Below, piece after piece: positions 32,783-44,480 of a DNA stretch of 64,000 bases. The notes under the pieces are model-generated. The model ran no database searches. It was not told where the DNA came from and worked only from the letters and a program-made list of their open reading frames with translations. Location of the stretch: positions 64,233,567 through 64,297,566 of the forward strand of contig CM057227.1 in the NCBI GenBank assembly GCA_029891385.1. Reading direction: 5' to 3'. Made by a program: the position numbers and the translations under genes. This DNA comes from Erythroxylum novogranatense. Its lineage: Eukaryota; Streptophyta; Magnoliopsida; Malpighiales; Erythroxylaceae. How positions within the stretch are numbered: position 1 is the stretch's first letter; every line of letters begins with the position of its first letter.

Positions 32783-34012
32783 CTATTCCATCGCCTTGAG
32801 CCATTTTCCTGCATCAACATCATTAATAGCCTGTGTATACGTAATGGGATCTATTTCTTCTTGGTCCGAGATGACAATTAAGCCTTCTCCTAAACCCAGA
32901 TACCTATCTGGTTGTCTCACAACCCTCCCACTACGTCTAGGCACACCTTGATGTTCAGGTTGCACTTCTGATTCAACTCTTGAATCCATTTCGACATCTT
33001 GTTCTGTCATATCCAAAACAACTCTTGGTTTGGATGAAATAGCTAACTCCTTTAGTACTACTTCACTTCTTCCTTTGTGATTTTTCACAAACTCTTCCTC
33101 TAAGAAGGTTGCATTTGTCGACACAAATACCTTCTTATCATGAGGACTGTAAAAATAGTACCCTCGAGTTCCCGTAGGATATCCTACAAACAAACATACT
33201 TCTGACCTTGGTTCCATCTTTGTGGATTCAGGCTTTAGAACATGGGCTGGGCAGCCCCAAGTCCTCAAATGCCTCAATGAAGGCACTCGACCAGTCCACA
33301 ACTCCCTAGGTGTTTTAGGCACCGATTTGGACGGAGCAAAGTTAAGAAGATATGTTGTCGTTTGTATAACATATCCCCAGAATGATTCTGGAAGGCTAGC
33401 GTAGGACATCATTGATCTTACCATTTCCAATAGAGTTCTATTTCTCCTCTCTGCTACACCATTCTGTTGAGGTGTACGAGGAGCTGACAAATTGGAAACA
33501 ATTCCATTTTCAATTAAATATTGCTGGAACTCTCTAGATAAATACTCACCACCTCGATCTGATTGAAGCTGTTTTAATGGCTTGCCAAGTTGCTTCTCAG
33601 CTTCAGCTTTGAATTCTTTGAACTTTTCAAAAGATTCACTCTTTGTATGCATCAAATACAAATAGTCATGTCTTGAGTAATCATCTATAAAAATTATGAA
33701 ATATTCATAACCTCCTCTAGCTTGTACATTCATGGGCCCATATACATCAGTATGTACCAGGTCCAATGTGGATTCAGATCTGTTTCCTTTAGAAGGAAAT
33801 GAGGCTTTGGTCATTTTTCCTTCAATACAAGATTCACAGGTGGCTAATGGATCACTATCTAAGCCCATAAGGATATCATCCTTTACTAGCCTGTCAAGTC
33901 TTTTCTGATTGATATGACCCATTCTTAAGTGCCACAGATACTTTGAATTAATGCTAGAGATTTTGGATTGTCTTGGTTTTATCAACTCTGTGGTGTTTAG
34001 TGAGCCTTTCAT
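32783..34012 (-). pseudogene. pol: Copia integrase
   Basis: A 409-codon frame on the minus strand, the longest in the window. The HHCC zinc domain is intact (His28, His33, Cys59, Cys62 in LWHLRMGH and CESC). The catalytic triad is intact: Asp89 in HTDVYGP, Asp152 in SDRGGEY and Glu188 in NGVAERRNR, with the usual D-35-E spacing. The copia-type C-terminal extension (WGCPAHVL, FVGYP, then a proline/arginine-rich RRSGRVVRQPDRY linker to RT) follows. The sequence resembles Tork-lineage elements. It is read-through with gag and RT in the ancestral element, but is now cut off by a frameshift in an A-run at 34022-34031 and by a stop at its end. Labelled a pseudogene because the polyprotein is broken. 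Confidence 0.94.
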
Positions 34013-34722
34013 AGGTTCTATAAAAAAAAATCCCTGTTTAGTTATCGCATCACAAAAAAATCCTTATTCTCATATATTGAAACAACCTTTTCAAAATATA
34101 AGGAATAACCAGATTTTGTTAGACAAAAAACAGAAATCATGTTCCTTACAATCATTGGCATGTAATAAACATCCTCCAAATATAACCTATGACCACTAGG
34201 AAAGTCCAAGATAACTACTCCCACTGATTCTGCTGAAACATAGGAACCATCTGCTATCTTGACTTGAAACTAGCCTTTAGGTAGTCTTTTCCTTTGCTGG
34301 AACCCCTGCAAAGAATTACAAACATGGTTAGTGGCTCCTGAATCTAATATCCAAGAAGTAGATAAATCTGCCACGTTTCTAGTTCCTAACAAACTTAAGA
34401 AGCCCATACCTTGTTTGCTTTTGAGGGACTCTAGGTAGATCGGACAGCTTTTTTTCCAAAGGCCCATCTCATCACAAAGGAAACACTTTCCTTTGATGTT
34501 CTCTTTGGCCTTCTTTTTCATGAATTTGGCCTTGACCCCTGTTTGGGCCTTCTTTTTCATTGGACCCTTTTTCTTTTCCTTACCCTTACCCTTAGGATTA
34601 GAAGAAGAAGCTACATTAGCTTCTGGCCCATGAGCCTTAATATTCAATATCTCCACTGTGCTCTGGAGGGTATTCATCAACTCACTCAAGGTGTAATCCT
34701 TACTGTTGAGCTCATAGTCCAA
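34013..34722 (-). pseudogene. gag-pol: Copia gag C-terminus and protease
   Basis: From 34722 down: a lysine-rich linker, then the gag zinc knuckle C-FL-C-DEMG-L-WKKS-C (residues 80-93 of this frame). The expected His at position 88 is Leu, so the CCHC metal site is damaged. The protease follows with WILDSGATNHVC, its D-S-G-A active site at residue 127 (about 34344). After a TAG at about 34269 the same frame continues (34224-34042) with protease C-terminal sequence (YLEDVYYMP, RNMISV). A frameshift in the A/T run at 34022-34031 then separates it from integrase. Confidence 0.92.
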
Positions 34723-35259
34723 CTTAAACTACTGAAAAGAAGAGTTTAAGCTATTGATGATCATAATCATCTGCGTGTCCGCATCCATATCTGCCCCAAG
34801 CATCTCAGCCTCAGTGACCACAGAGATTACCTTTATCATGTAATCCTGCACCGGTTCACCAGGTTTCTGTCTAAGTTTATGAAAGGTTTGGATAGCTTTC
34901 ACTCTTGCAGACCTAGTCCTCACACCAAACATCTCATGTAGGTGATGGAACATTGCACTAGCAATTTTCATACAAGCAATTTGCTTTTGTAACATGCCAC
35001 TGACAGAAGCCAGAATATAACACTTAGTAGTCTTGTCAGCATTCTGCCAACGCTAATGTTGTTGGACTTGCTCAGGAGTTGAATCTCCACTTGGAGGTGT
35101 AGGCTTATTTTCAGTTAACACCCATGAAATATGTTCATATTGAAGAACAATGTCAAGGTTACGTCTCCATTCATTAAAATTTTCTCCATTTTCCAATTTG
35201 TTATTAGTCAAGAGCAGGGTGACTGGATTCATTTTGTGGTTGATTATGTCTGAAAACAT
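34723..35259 (-). pseudogene. gag: Copia gag, N-terminal and central parts
   Basis: Starts at Met 35259. It contains NGENFNEWRRNLDIVLQYE (typical copia gag N-terminus), then YILASVSGMLQKQIACMKI, MFGVRTRSARVKAIQTFHKL and GEPVQDYMIKV. The frame is the same as that of the protease part but is broken by TAG at about 35050-35052 and TAG at 34726-34728. Both positions fit an ancestral CAG. The ancestral gag plus pol was therefore one continuous frame. Confidence 0.9.
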
Positions 35260-36719
35260 AAATTATTAAAACATGAGCATACTAGTCAACAATTTATAGA
35301 ACTTTGTATAAAATCATGATGCATGTATGCATGATGATAGATTTAACAAAACTTAAAAAATTAAAACGTTATACGACGGTTATTTTTCTTATCTATAACA
35401 AACTAAGTGACGGTGGGCCATCTTATCCATTAAAAGAAAAAATGGGACCCTCCCACTCAAAAACTACCAAGCATCTCATGCCTAATTTTTTAAGAAGCTT
35501 CTTAATTTGGTCCATACCTTTACCAACAGAGCTACGGTGGGCAGTTTGTTGATAAAAAATGTTGAGTGTTTAACCATTTGATTCATTCACTAAAGATATT
35601 TACAAACCATGCCTCAGTGGGAGGTCACATTTGTTATCATTAAGTGGACTTATCTTTAAGGAGACCCAAACTATGCAAGATCTAGGATCCATGCCCTCCG
35701 ATGGGGAGTAACACTTCACCACATGCAAGCGGGCCATCATTTGGAGACCGTGGACTCTCACAGGAGCATCCTCTCCCACTCAATCTTTTTGGGCTTTAAG
35801 TTTTAAATACCATCTTGTCTAGATGCAATTTATTATCCATCCTATATTGTTTCATTATATATCTCATACATAATGAATGCATGGCAAAGCCTAGGGTTGG
35901 CAATTTTCTAAATGACATGCAATCACATAATATCACATATTATAAGCATTCATTTCTCCATTCATCACATGAACTAATAAAGCCACTTTTGATTGCCCAT
36001 CCTAGAAAAATTAAATAATTACAAGCCTTTTAGGCCCAAAGTATTCTTCTTAGACTTGGATCTTCCACTTTGAACTCTTCACAAACATGATCTGGCCCAT
36101 TCGGTAAACAAAATGTAATGGCATATATGAAAATCGAATTTTGTCACTTTGAAAAATAAAATTCCAGCACTAGATTTTTAGAAAACCAAATCTTTGTTTT
36201 GACAAAAAATTCTAGCACTAGTTTTCATTAAAACCGAAGCTCATTTCATGAAAATAAAAAACCAGCACTTAGTATTTTAGTAAACTGAAATTTGATTTTT
36301 GAAACAAAATCCAGCACTTGTTTTACAATAAAAACCGAAAAGTGATCCATTGAAACAAAATTCCAGCAACTCTGTTTTCACAAAACTTATGCCAATACAC
36401 AAAAGGATACACCGAAAATTTTACCTTTCCATTTCTTCAATCCATGGCTTCTCTATCTTCATCATTACATCAATTTGTACATTACAAAATCAAGGAAAAT
36501 AGAAAAAAGAAACCAAGGAGGAAACATGGTGATGATAGACCACCCTCCTTGTTACAACCAATGAAAAAATCTTACAAGGTAAATTTAATTTCTATGGACA
36601 ACCAAAAGAGCAAACATACACCATGTACATTTCTATCACATAAAAATATGCAGAATACACTAAAAAATTGCCAACCCATGCATCCAATATATAGGAACCA
36701 AAATCATGCATTAGAAACT
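35260..36719 (-). other. Copia untranslated leader
   Basis: 1.46 kb between PBS and gag, long for a copia leader. From about 36125 to 36395 it contains five degenerate repeats of 45-58 bp built on a word like TTGAAACAAAATTCCAGCAC followed by AAAACCGAA. Around 35400-35790 several GGTGGGCCATC/GGTGGGCAG-like words recur. No coding frame on the sense strand is convincing. Confidence 0.6.
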
Positions 36720-36732
36720 GGCTCTGATACCA
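36720..36732 (-). promoter_or_regulatory. Primer-binding site of the copia element (tRNA-Met)
   Basis: The minus strand reads TGGTATCAGAGCC, two bases after the end of the 5' LTR at 36735. It is an intact 13-base match to the tRNA-Met primer used by most plant copia elements. Confidence 0.93.
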
Positions 36733-36734
36733 AT

Positions 36735-38818
36735 TGTTGGATCCGAAAAAGACAACATGCATTGTTTGGAAAAACAGTAGATTTCAAAACTTTTAAGAAA
36801 TCATTACTTGCAACGGAAGTAACAAATCCAAATCAACATGCCAATCCATACATGACATGGTATAAGGATAATAAAATATAAACAAGATCAGGAGTATTAC
36901 CGACTCCTTCGCTACAGCTTTAAATCCTCACTGCGCTATCCTCTCCTTCTTCGTGTATCCAAATCCTTTGCCTTTGACTCTTTTCCTTTAACAATCTACT
37001 TTCTCCTTGTTGTAGTATCCTCAACCAATTAGATTTACTACCTGTTCTTCATGGACAATTAGGTTAACAAAATCCTTTGGTGGGAAAGGAGAAAAAATGT
37101 TTGGAGGAGATTTTCTTAGAAGAAGAAGAAGCAAAATTGAAACTCTTTCAATTGGTATTTTCGATTATCTCTTTCATGAAAGGAGAGAAGGTGTAAAGAA
37201 CATGCAAGAATTCTTTCTTGCCTACCAATTTCGTATATGCATGGATGGAAGGAGAGAGAGGCATCGAATGCATCACTTCTTTCATTAGTCACTCATAAAA
37301 TAGCCAATAAATGAGATTTTCTTCATTTATCTTTATGATGGCTATTTGAAAAGACCATAACCTAAAATTCAATACCCAATTTTGGTTTTGCCAAGAAGAA
37401 AGAAGGAAGATGGTCCATCTAATGTACATCTTTCATCTTTAATCTAATGAATGCAAATAGGTTACAAGCCAACATTAAAAGACAACCATTAAACCATTTA
37501 ATGGTAAGTTCATAACTCCATTTAATGATGATTAACCAAAATAAAGACCATCTTTATTTATCATTTTAATTTCAAATGTGTGGTTACACATTTAACCTAG
37601 GAATAACCGAAATAGCTATCTTCTTCTTAATTTTTTTAAATATAATTAATCGAATTAATTACATTAAACCAAAAAACCAAGCCCATTTCTAAATGTACAT
37701 TTGGGCTTCTTTAATTAGACCAAGCCCAAGATTCAATTATGGGCTTCTAATTAACCTCCATTTATATTTCTTACTTAGCTTGATGACCTTCCTTAAAGCC
37801 AATTGGGGAATCTTATTGGACTTTGATAATTCAAGCTCCAATAAACCCATAATTAATTCAATCTCATTGGAATTAATTCTAGCTTATTAACTAAGTGTCA
37901 TTCCACTAAAAAAAATTAGTTGAACTCTTGAATTATTAAATATTATGAGAATATGTCCAATTGCAAACCCCATTTAGAACCTTATTATCGCCATCCGCAC
38001 AACAAAAGGTAAAATTACCGTTTTGTCCTTATGTTGGTTTTTCCTTCTAGATCTCTCATTTTACTTTATATGGTGATTAACACATAAGATCTCATCTCAG
38101 TGTTAAGATTTGATGGGTAGCTAGTCCATCAAACTACTGGCACCAGTTTAATCACCAAATCTCCTTAAAACATCTAGAAGAGATGATAACACTATAAACT
38201 CTTTATTTGAGTGAATGTTCCTCGATACATGTTTCAATTAATAATTCCAACATGCGCATAATCGGATTAATACTCTGAAAATCCATTCGATCATATCAAG
38301 AATTATAATGAAACATATATGAGTTCATCACTCATCAAGTTTATCGTTCATAATAAGCGAATGCTTAAGTTGTATGTTTTAAGATTAAAGTAACGGCCCA
38401 CTTTATTCTTGAAAACATACTTGATTTCAGATTCATTTAATAGTGCCATTATCGATAGTCAACTACTATCATGATGTGAAGCTCATCATTCCTCAAGTAA
38501 ACTCCTTTACTTATATGGAGATAAATCGCATCACTATAGCTCAAACCATAATCAAGCGACCAACTTGATTATTCAACTGAATCAATTAATTCGATTCTAA
38601 TAATATACATGTTTCGCATACATCTCTATATGTATATATATTACTTACAAAAGAATCTTGGTACCTTATGACCAGATATATAATGCTCATACAAATAAAA
38701 CCAAACTCTTTTATTTTATTAATAATAAATATTTTCATTACAAAATCAGAATCAAGAAGATAAAGTTACATGTAAATACACTTGCTTTCCAGGGCACTAT
38801 ATTTACATAACTCCAACA
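36735..38818 (-). mobile_element. Copia 5' LTR
   Basis: 2,084 bp, from TGTTGGAGTTATG at 38818 (minus strand) to ...CGGATCCAACA at 36735. It is complete and matches both the truncated 3' LTR (31197-32357) and, in opposite orientation and more diverged, 9649-11726. Confidence 0.92.
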
Positions 38819-39330
38819 TTCTACACATCATTGGGAGTCAAAAGTCTTAAGTCTACATCTTTAGTTCTACAATTGGCTGATAGGTCTCTTAGGCATCCTA
38901 TGGCGTTATAGAGGACATTTTGGTCTAGGTTAAGGGTTTGATCTTTCCAACTGATTTTTATGTACTTGATATGTCTTCTAAAGTTGTGCAGGACACTGCA
39001 TTTATTCTTGGTAAACCTTTCTTAAGGACTGTTAGTAGTATGATTAGCATAAAAGAAGGTACCATTACCATGGATGTAGGACATCAAAAAGTGTGCTTTA
39101 ATATGTACGAAGCAATGAAACATCCTAATGAGGATTATTCGCTTCTGGGAGTTAATATGCTCGATATTGTTGTTGAAGATACTTGTTTCAATTTTGAATT
39201 TAAAGAGGATTCCTTTGATTTTGAGTTGCATTCACTTGATTTTTCTAACTCACATATGATTTTAACGTCTTCTGTTATTAGTAATGACCCCAGTTGTGAA
39301 AGGTTTCCTGTTAATTTTTTCAGGTGATTT
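38819..39330 (+). pseudogene. pol: Athila-1 protease, second part
   Basis: Continues the protease domain interrupted at 31196. 38825-38937 encodes SLGVKSLKSTSLVLQLADRS with frame slips, then a 129-codon frame starts with FPTDFYVLDM and ILGKPFLRT, the conserved C-terminal part of Athila proteases, ending in the FNMYEAMKHP segment. After this comes the poorly conserved spacer before RT. Confidence 0.88.
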
Positions 39331-40640
39331 CGGCGTCATGGAGACTAACACTGATGAGGAAATCGATGAAGGTATTTTACCTCAACAAAAGTGTCTGAAT
39401 GAAGGAATGCAAAAGGATTTGGCCCAGGCATTTGCCACCATAGATCAACATAAGATGGGTTCAACATCTAAAGTAGAAGGAGATTGTAGAACCAACCACA
39501 TAGGACCTGAGCTATCACTGGTTGAAGGAAAGGGGAGTAATCTTGTCTCTCTTGAACTTCATAAATTGATTCCTTCTATTGTGCAACCTTTTGTGATTGA
39601 GTTGAAACCCCTACCCTCTACTTTAAAGTACGCATTTATTGAGTCTAATGAGCAATTACCTGTTATAATTGCCAATATTCTATCTGACAATGAGGAAGGG
39701 AGACTCCTTGCTATTTTGAAAGAATATAAGAGGGCTATAGGGTGGACTTTAGTAGATATACCTAGAATTTGCCCAACTATTTGCATACATAGGATCTTAT
39801 TTTGAGGGTTGAAAATCTATGAGGTAGTCTAAAGGAAACTAAACCCGCTTATCTTAGATATGGTTAAGAAAGAAATAACAAAACTGTTGAGTGCTGGGAT
39901 CATCTATCCCATATCTGATAGTGAGTTGGTCAGTCCAATACATGTAGTGGCGAAAAAGAGTGGGATAACTGTGATAAAAAATGATAGGGATGAGCTTATT
40001 CCTACTAGAGTGTAGAATTCATTGGAGTGTGTGCATAGATTATAGAAGATTAAATGACACCACATAAAAAAGATTATTTCCTTTTTCTTTTTATTGACCA
40101 GATGCTTGAAAGATTTGCAGGCAAATCGCATTATTGTTTTCTAGATGGTTTCTCTAGGTATTTTAAAGTACCTATTGCACTAGAGGACCAAGATAAAATC
40201 ACTTTACATGTCCTTTTGGTACCTTTGCATATCAAAGGATGCCTTTTGGTTTATGTAATGCTCTAGGGACTTTCCAACATTGTGTGATGGTTGTTTTCTG
40301 TGAATTTTTAGAAGAATGCATGGAAGTCTTTATGGACGATTTCACAGTTTATAGTGATTCTTTTGATGGCTATCTAGTCTTACAAAAGTTTTAAAGAGAT
40401 GTATTGAAAAGAATTTGATTTTGAACTTTGAAAATGACATTTCATGGTAAATGAAGGTATAGTGCTAGGTCATTTGATTTCTAGCAAAGGGATTGAAGTT
40501 GATAAAGCTAAGATTGAGGTTATATCTTCTTTGCCTTATCTTGCTTGTATTAAAGATATAAGATCATTTTTTAGTCTTGTAGGATTTTATAGGTGGTTTA
40601 TAAAATATTTTAGCAAAATTGCCTTACCTCTTTCCAAGCT
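39331..40640 (+). pseudogene. pol: Athila-1 reverse transcriptase
   Basis: 39284-39805 encodes the spacer and the RT entry: LELHKLIPSIV, LPSTLKYAF, LPVIIANILSD, LAILKEYKRAIGWT and ICPTICIHRILF. Past a stop come MVKKEITKLLSAGIIYPISD and VAKKSGITVIK, then HYCFLDGFSRYFKVPIALED (40131 on). The catalytic loop FMDDF is present near 40330-40344. GLVGFYR-like sequence, here SFFSLVGFYRWFIKYFSKIA, ends the domain near 40620. Many stops and several frameshifts are present, for example between 40020 and 40060 and around 40266. This is a Ty3/gypsy RT of the Athila branch, not functional. Confidence 0.9.
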
Positions 40641-40919
40641 TTAGCAAAAAGATGCAAAATTTGATCTTGTAGAAATGCCTTTGATAAGTTGAAATCAAAA
40701 CTCATTTCTCCTCCTATCCTGATTGAAACTTGCCTTTTAAGCTTTCATATGATGCTTCTAATTGTGTTGTAGGAGCTATGTTGGGCCAATGGGAGGAGAA
40801 ATTCGCAAAAGTTATTGCATATGCCTCAAAAACACTAAATCCAGCTCAGATCAACTAGACAACAACTGAGAAAGAGCTATTTGTAGTAGTTTTTGCTTTG
40901 GAAAAGTTTAGGCCATATT
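40641..40919 (+). pseudogene. pol: Athila-1 RNase H, first part
   Basis: Encodes DASNCVVGAMLGQWEEKFAK, IAYASKTLNPAQI, one stop, then TTEKELFVVVFALEKFRPY. This is the first half of a Ty3/gypsy RNase H with the leading catalytic Asp. It is cut at 40919 by solo LTR F. A possible short continuation with a KVKIYAHT-like stretch occurs at about 45275-45300. Confidence 0.88.
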
Positions 40920-41003
40920 TGTAACACCCCACTCCCGCGTGACCCAAACCCAACATCGACGGTGATATCCAAGTCAGTGCCCCATGAGGGTGGCGTGCTA
41001 AAA
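40920..41003 (-). repeat. Conserved LTR 3' end block of family F
   Basis: Minus strand: GCACGCCACCCTCATGGGG, then GATATCACCGTCGATGTTG, ending CGCGGGAGTGGGGTGTTACA. This is the same order as in family B, with the GATATC inverted repeat partly lost. Confidence 0.8.
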
Positions 41004-41273
41004 TACTCATTCAGTAGTCGGTACATTTTTTTACAATATCACATAACAATATATGCGGAAATCAATACTCATGTTGGGTCCTCATTTAATCATATACAAT
41101 TCCATTATACAAAATTTCCAATAGCCATTTGGGCCTATTTACCGAATACAATTATACATTTCATTACATGAATAAAGACATGCAATGCAGACGCGAACTG
41201 ATCCCGACTTCTATCCTTCACTTGAATCCTACAAATATACTCTCGTTGGCATAATGGGGTATTCTTCTGAGTC

Positions 41274-42388
41274 CTAAAAAATAATTGCAAATTTTGGGTG
41301 AGTTTTGCGAACTCAATGATTGACCATCATTGATGGTCCGCTCAGTCATTGAAACAATAATATCAATATATATAACATATTTTCTCACTGTTGCCTATTT
41401 GACCACAGTTCAAAATTTCACATACATTTAAATTTTACTTCAATAAGCACTATCACAAGACTGCACATTCACACACTTTCCATCTATTAGTATTTTACTG
41501 TGACCGAGTGCCTAACTGTCCTATTTAAGGGCTCATTAGTGTCTGTCCCTTATCCGATAGTGGATACAGGGCTCATTAATACATTGAGCCTGAGGCTCTA
41601 AATCACTCATGAGCTCCATGCTCATCTTCACAAGTTGAGCTAGAAGCTCTGATCGGTGGCAACTCTAGTCAACAGCCATTATAGTTCATACAACACAAGG
41701 CATATCACTATTCTCATAGTCTCACAGTTATAAAAACACCCCATGACTGTTATCACATTAGCAGATGCCAACTTGCAGTGCATTCAATCAACTATCAACT
41801 ATATCAAACAAAAGCAGTATGTAACCCTTTTCCAATTTATAACTGTATTGTGACGGAGCACCTGTACTATCCCTATAAGGGCACATTTATCGTTGAGCTG
41901 CAGGCTCTGAAACTGTCCCCTTTTGGGGCTCATTAATCATGGAGCTAAAATGCTCTGAAACTGTCCCCTTTAGGGGCTCATTAATCGTTGAGCTAAAAAG
42001 CTCTAAAATTGTCCCCTTTTGGGGCTCATTAATCATTGAGCTAAAAAGCTCTATTCGGTGGCTGCTACGATCACAACTATCAATTTTCTGTTCATGCATT
42101 CCTATATGAATTTCTTATACCACGATTTATCACTTTATTTATGTATTCAATGACCACAATTTTTTCCAAATTACCACAAACGGACAAATGATTCACAATT
42201 TTTCACATGAAAAAGAAACACCATCACAGTTTCACTTACCCATAACACTTCTATTTCATATCATAACAATATTCCAGACTTTCGGCTTGGAGTTTTGAAT
42301 CGATCACAGTCCTACCATTATTCACCACAGTTTTATAAAGACAGAATTCTAAGCACATAATAATTGAGGTACCGTCTAGGTCACTCAC
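41274..42388 (-). promoter_or_regulatory. Intron-like interval in LTR F
   Basis: The minus strand has donor-like TATGAG/GTGAGTGACCTAGAC at 42388 and acceptor-like TTATTTTTTAG/GACTCAG ending at 41274, 1,115 bp. A GTTCGCAAAACTCACCCAAA stretch lies just upstream of the acceptor, as in A, B and B2. Splicing is inferred. Confidence 0.42.
41865..42055 (-). repeat. 48-bp tandem repeats with CCCCTTTTGGGG hairpin
   Basis: CTGTCCCCTTTTGGGGCTC or a variant starts at 41913, 41961 and 42009, exactly 48 bp apart, each followed by a GAGCTAAAAAGCTC-like second hairpin. A degenerate unit precedes them at about 41865, and weaker relatives lie at 41515-41650. Confidence 0.88.
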
Positions 42389-43667
42389 CTCATATCCATG
42401 CTTGAATCTTATCCAAAGCCTCAATTTCTTCATTATCTCTTTCCTTCATCCAAGTTAAAATTCCCTAAGCCACAATTACCCAAATTCAACACCACATATT
42501 GTATAAACACTAAAATAGAGCTTAGGAAACACAACCCTATACCAATCTTAAGTCATTCGAACCAAACCCCTTCAAAATTTAACAAATCAAAAATCTCAAT
42601 CTTACCTTGATCTTTCACCCATCAATGAATTTCTTGGCTTGGATGGAAGCTCTCATCATCCTCCACGATTTTCTCTTCTTGAGCACTATGAAAATCCCTC
42701 ATGAAGGGCTTAGAAAAATCAATACCTAGTTTACTCTTTCTTCTTTCTTCTTCTCCCGTCCGAAGGCTCTCGACTCTTCTGTTTTCTTCTATTCTCTCTT
42801 TTCTGTTTTGCATAGTCCACTTGCTTTTATAGTTCCATGTCATTTAATGAATGAGGAATGAACCATATTCCCCTCCATTTAAGCCTATAAACTTAACCCT
42901 TTAAGCGATGCTCCAAAAATGCCCTTCCTTTCTGCCTTAAAACTGACATATTGGCCCCTTATTTCGATCAGATAAATAAAACAATTTGGCAAAAATTTCT
43001 TTTGGAGATATGTTTCTCTATGTCTTAAGAATCCATCGCTTCAAGAATCAGATCGATCGGAGCTCTATATCTTAAAATATCTCAAAAATACTGAAGTCTA
43101 TTAGATACTTCGTTTGAACCAAACCTAAATCAAGACTGAGCACTACATGTAACTTCGCTCAAGAAGTTGAGCATCTTAGAGGCTAAATTGCCAATTAGTT
43201 CCTTCATATAACTTGTAGATATATGTCTCTAGTTTCATTTGAAACAATAATCCGATCTATTGGAGCTGTATAGCTCAAAATATCTCCAAAATACCGAAGT
43301 CTGTTCAAACCATTACAAAGCCGAGACTGAACACTACACTTAACTTCAATCTAGAAATTGAAAGTCTTAGAGGCTAAATTGTAGATTGGCTCCTGCAGAT
43401 AAATTGTATATCCATGTCTCTAGTTTAATATGCAAGAAGAATCAGATCGATCCGAGCTCTATAGCTCAAGATATCTCCAAAATACCGAACGATGTTTAGA
43501 CTTTTTCCACAGGTCAGCTCACTTTAATCAGGTCGATCTTTCTCCATTTAATGTCAAAACTGATCTATTTGGTATGAAAAGATAGAAAAATGTTTTAGGA
43601 ATCTAACGCTTCAAAAATCGGGTCGATCGGAGGTCGGACGAAGAAGTTATGCTCAAAAGAGTGAAGA

Positions 43668-43806
43668 GAGGTCGGTCGGCTGAAACATCGACAGAAATGC
43701 AGCTCGGCCAATTTCTGTATGCGCAGCTGGCGCTAGGCCTGCCGAGCGCTGGGCTGGCCGAGCTCTTGCACGGGCGAGCTCTCGCGTGGGCCGATCGGCC
43801 AGTCTG
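43668..43806 (-). repeat. CpG/GC-rich block in LTR F
   Basis: GC-rich interruption with recurring GGCCGAGC, GCCGAGCGCTGGGC and GGGCGAGCTCTCGCG words. It lies between the degenerate array and the CGTCCGAC block, as in B, C and D. Repeats are less regular than in C. Confidence 0.75.
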
Positions 43807-43829
43807 ACCAACCTTCCAACTTCTAACGC

Positions 43830-44480
43830 TTATAACTTTTGACTCCGAACTCCAAATTTTACAAACTTGGTACCGTTGGAAAGATAGAAGACCGATCTAC
43901 GATTTTCATGCAGGACTTAACAACAATTTCGGTCTCTAAAAAGATCAAAAAGTCCCTCAAAGTGACTGATCAATCAGCTTCACACTAAACAGCATCAGGA
44001 CTTCCAAAAATCATAACTTTTCATCCCCTTAGCCAAGAATTCCAAAATTTATATCAATCAAAAGAGTAAAACAAATGCTACATCTTCATGAACAACTTAG
44101 AGCTAATTCTATCTCTAACCAAATCAAATTCTCAAACAAGGGTTCAGCCTACCCAATTTATTCTCAACAGAAACCCAATCTTTCAACATTCATAACTCCA
44201 CATCCCCTTAGAGAAAATTTCCATACCATATAACAATAAAAACCTTAGACAATCTACTACAATTATCAGGAAGGACTTCAAGGCAAATTCCAACTCTAAT
44301 TAGGTTGAATCCACCCATTAATGTGGCTGCCCTGCTAAATAGTATTAAAACAGCATATGACCTAACCATAGCCAAAACTTTACAAATTCATATCAACAAT
44401 CCTTACATCCAAAATTCTCATAAAATATCTCATTAGAAAGGTACCACAATCCTCTACAATTTTCCAGAAGGTCACTTGAG
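43830..44480 (-). repeat. Degenerate ~180-195 bp tandem array in LTR F
   Basis: TTCATG- or TATCAGGAAGG-like cores at about 43905, 44085, 44265 and 44461, spaced about 180, 180 and 196 bp. Each is associated with AATCATAACTTTT and CCCCTTAG-like words. Further weak units may continue towards 44900. Confidence 0.62.

Larger units (their letters stand above)
31197..38818 (-). mobile_element. Ty1/copia retrotransposon (Tork-like), 3' end deleted
   Basis: Minus-strand copia element inserted in the Athila-1 protease. Flanking duplications are GTCTA (31192-31196) and TTCTA (38819-38823), matching at four of five positions. Order from the right: 5' LTR (36735-38818), PBS, leader, gag, protease, integrase, start of RT, then an abrupt junction near 32358 to the inner part of the 3' LTR. 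Protease-integrase-RT order is diagnostic of copia. The RT active-site half, RNase H, PPT and about 0.9 kb of the 3' LTR are missing. Confidence 0.92.

Noticed and set aside
36444..36881. A 145-codon plus-strand frame
   Set aside because: It is antisense to the copia leader and crosses its PBS and LTR start. Composition is Lys/Asn-rich as expected of AT-rich DNA.
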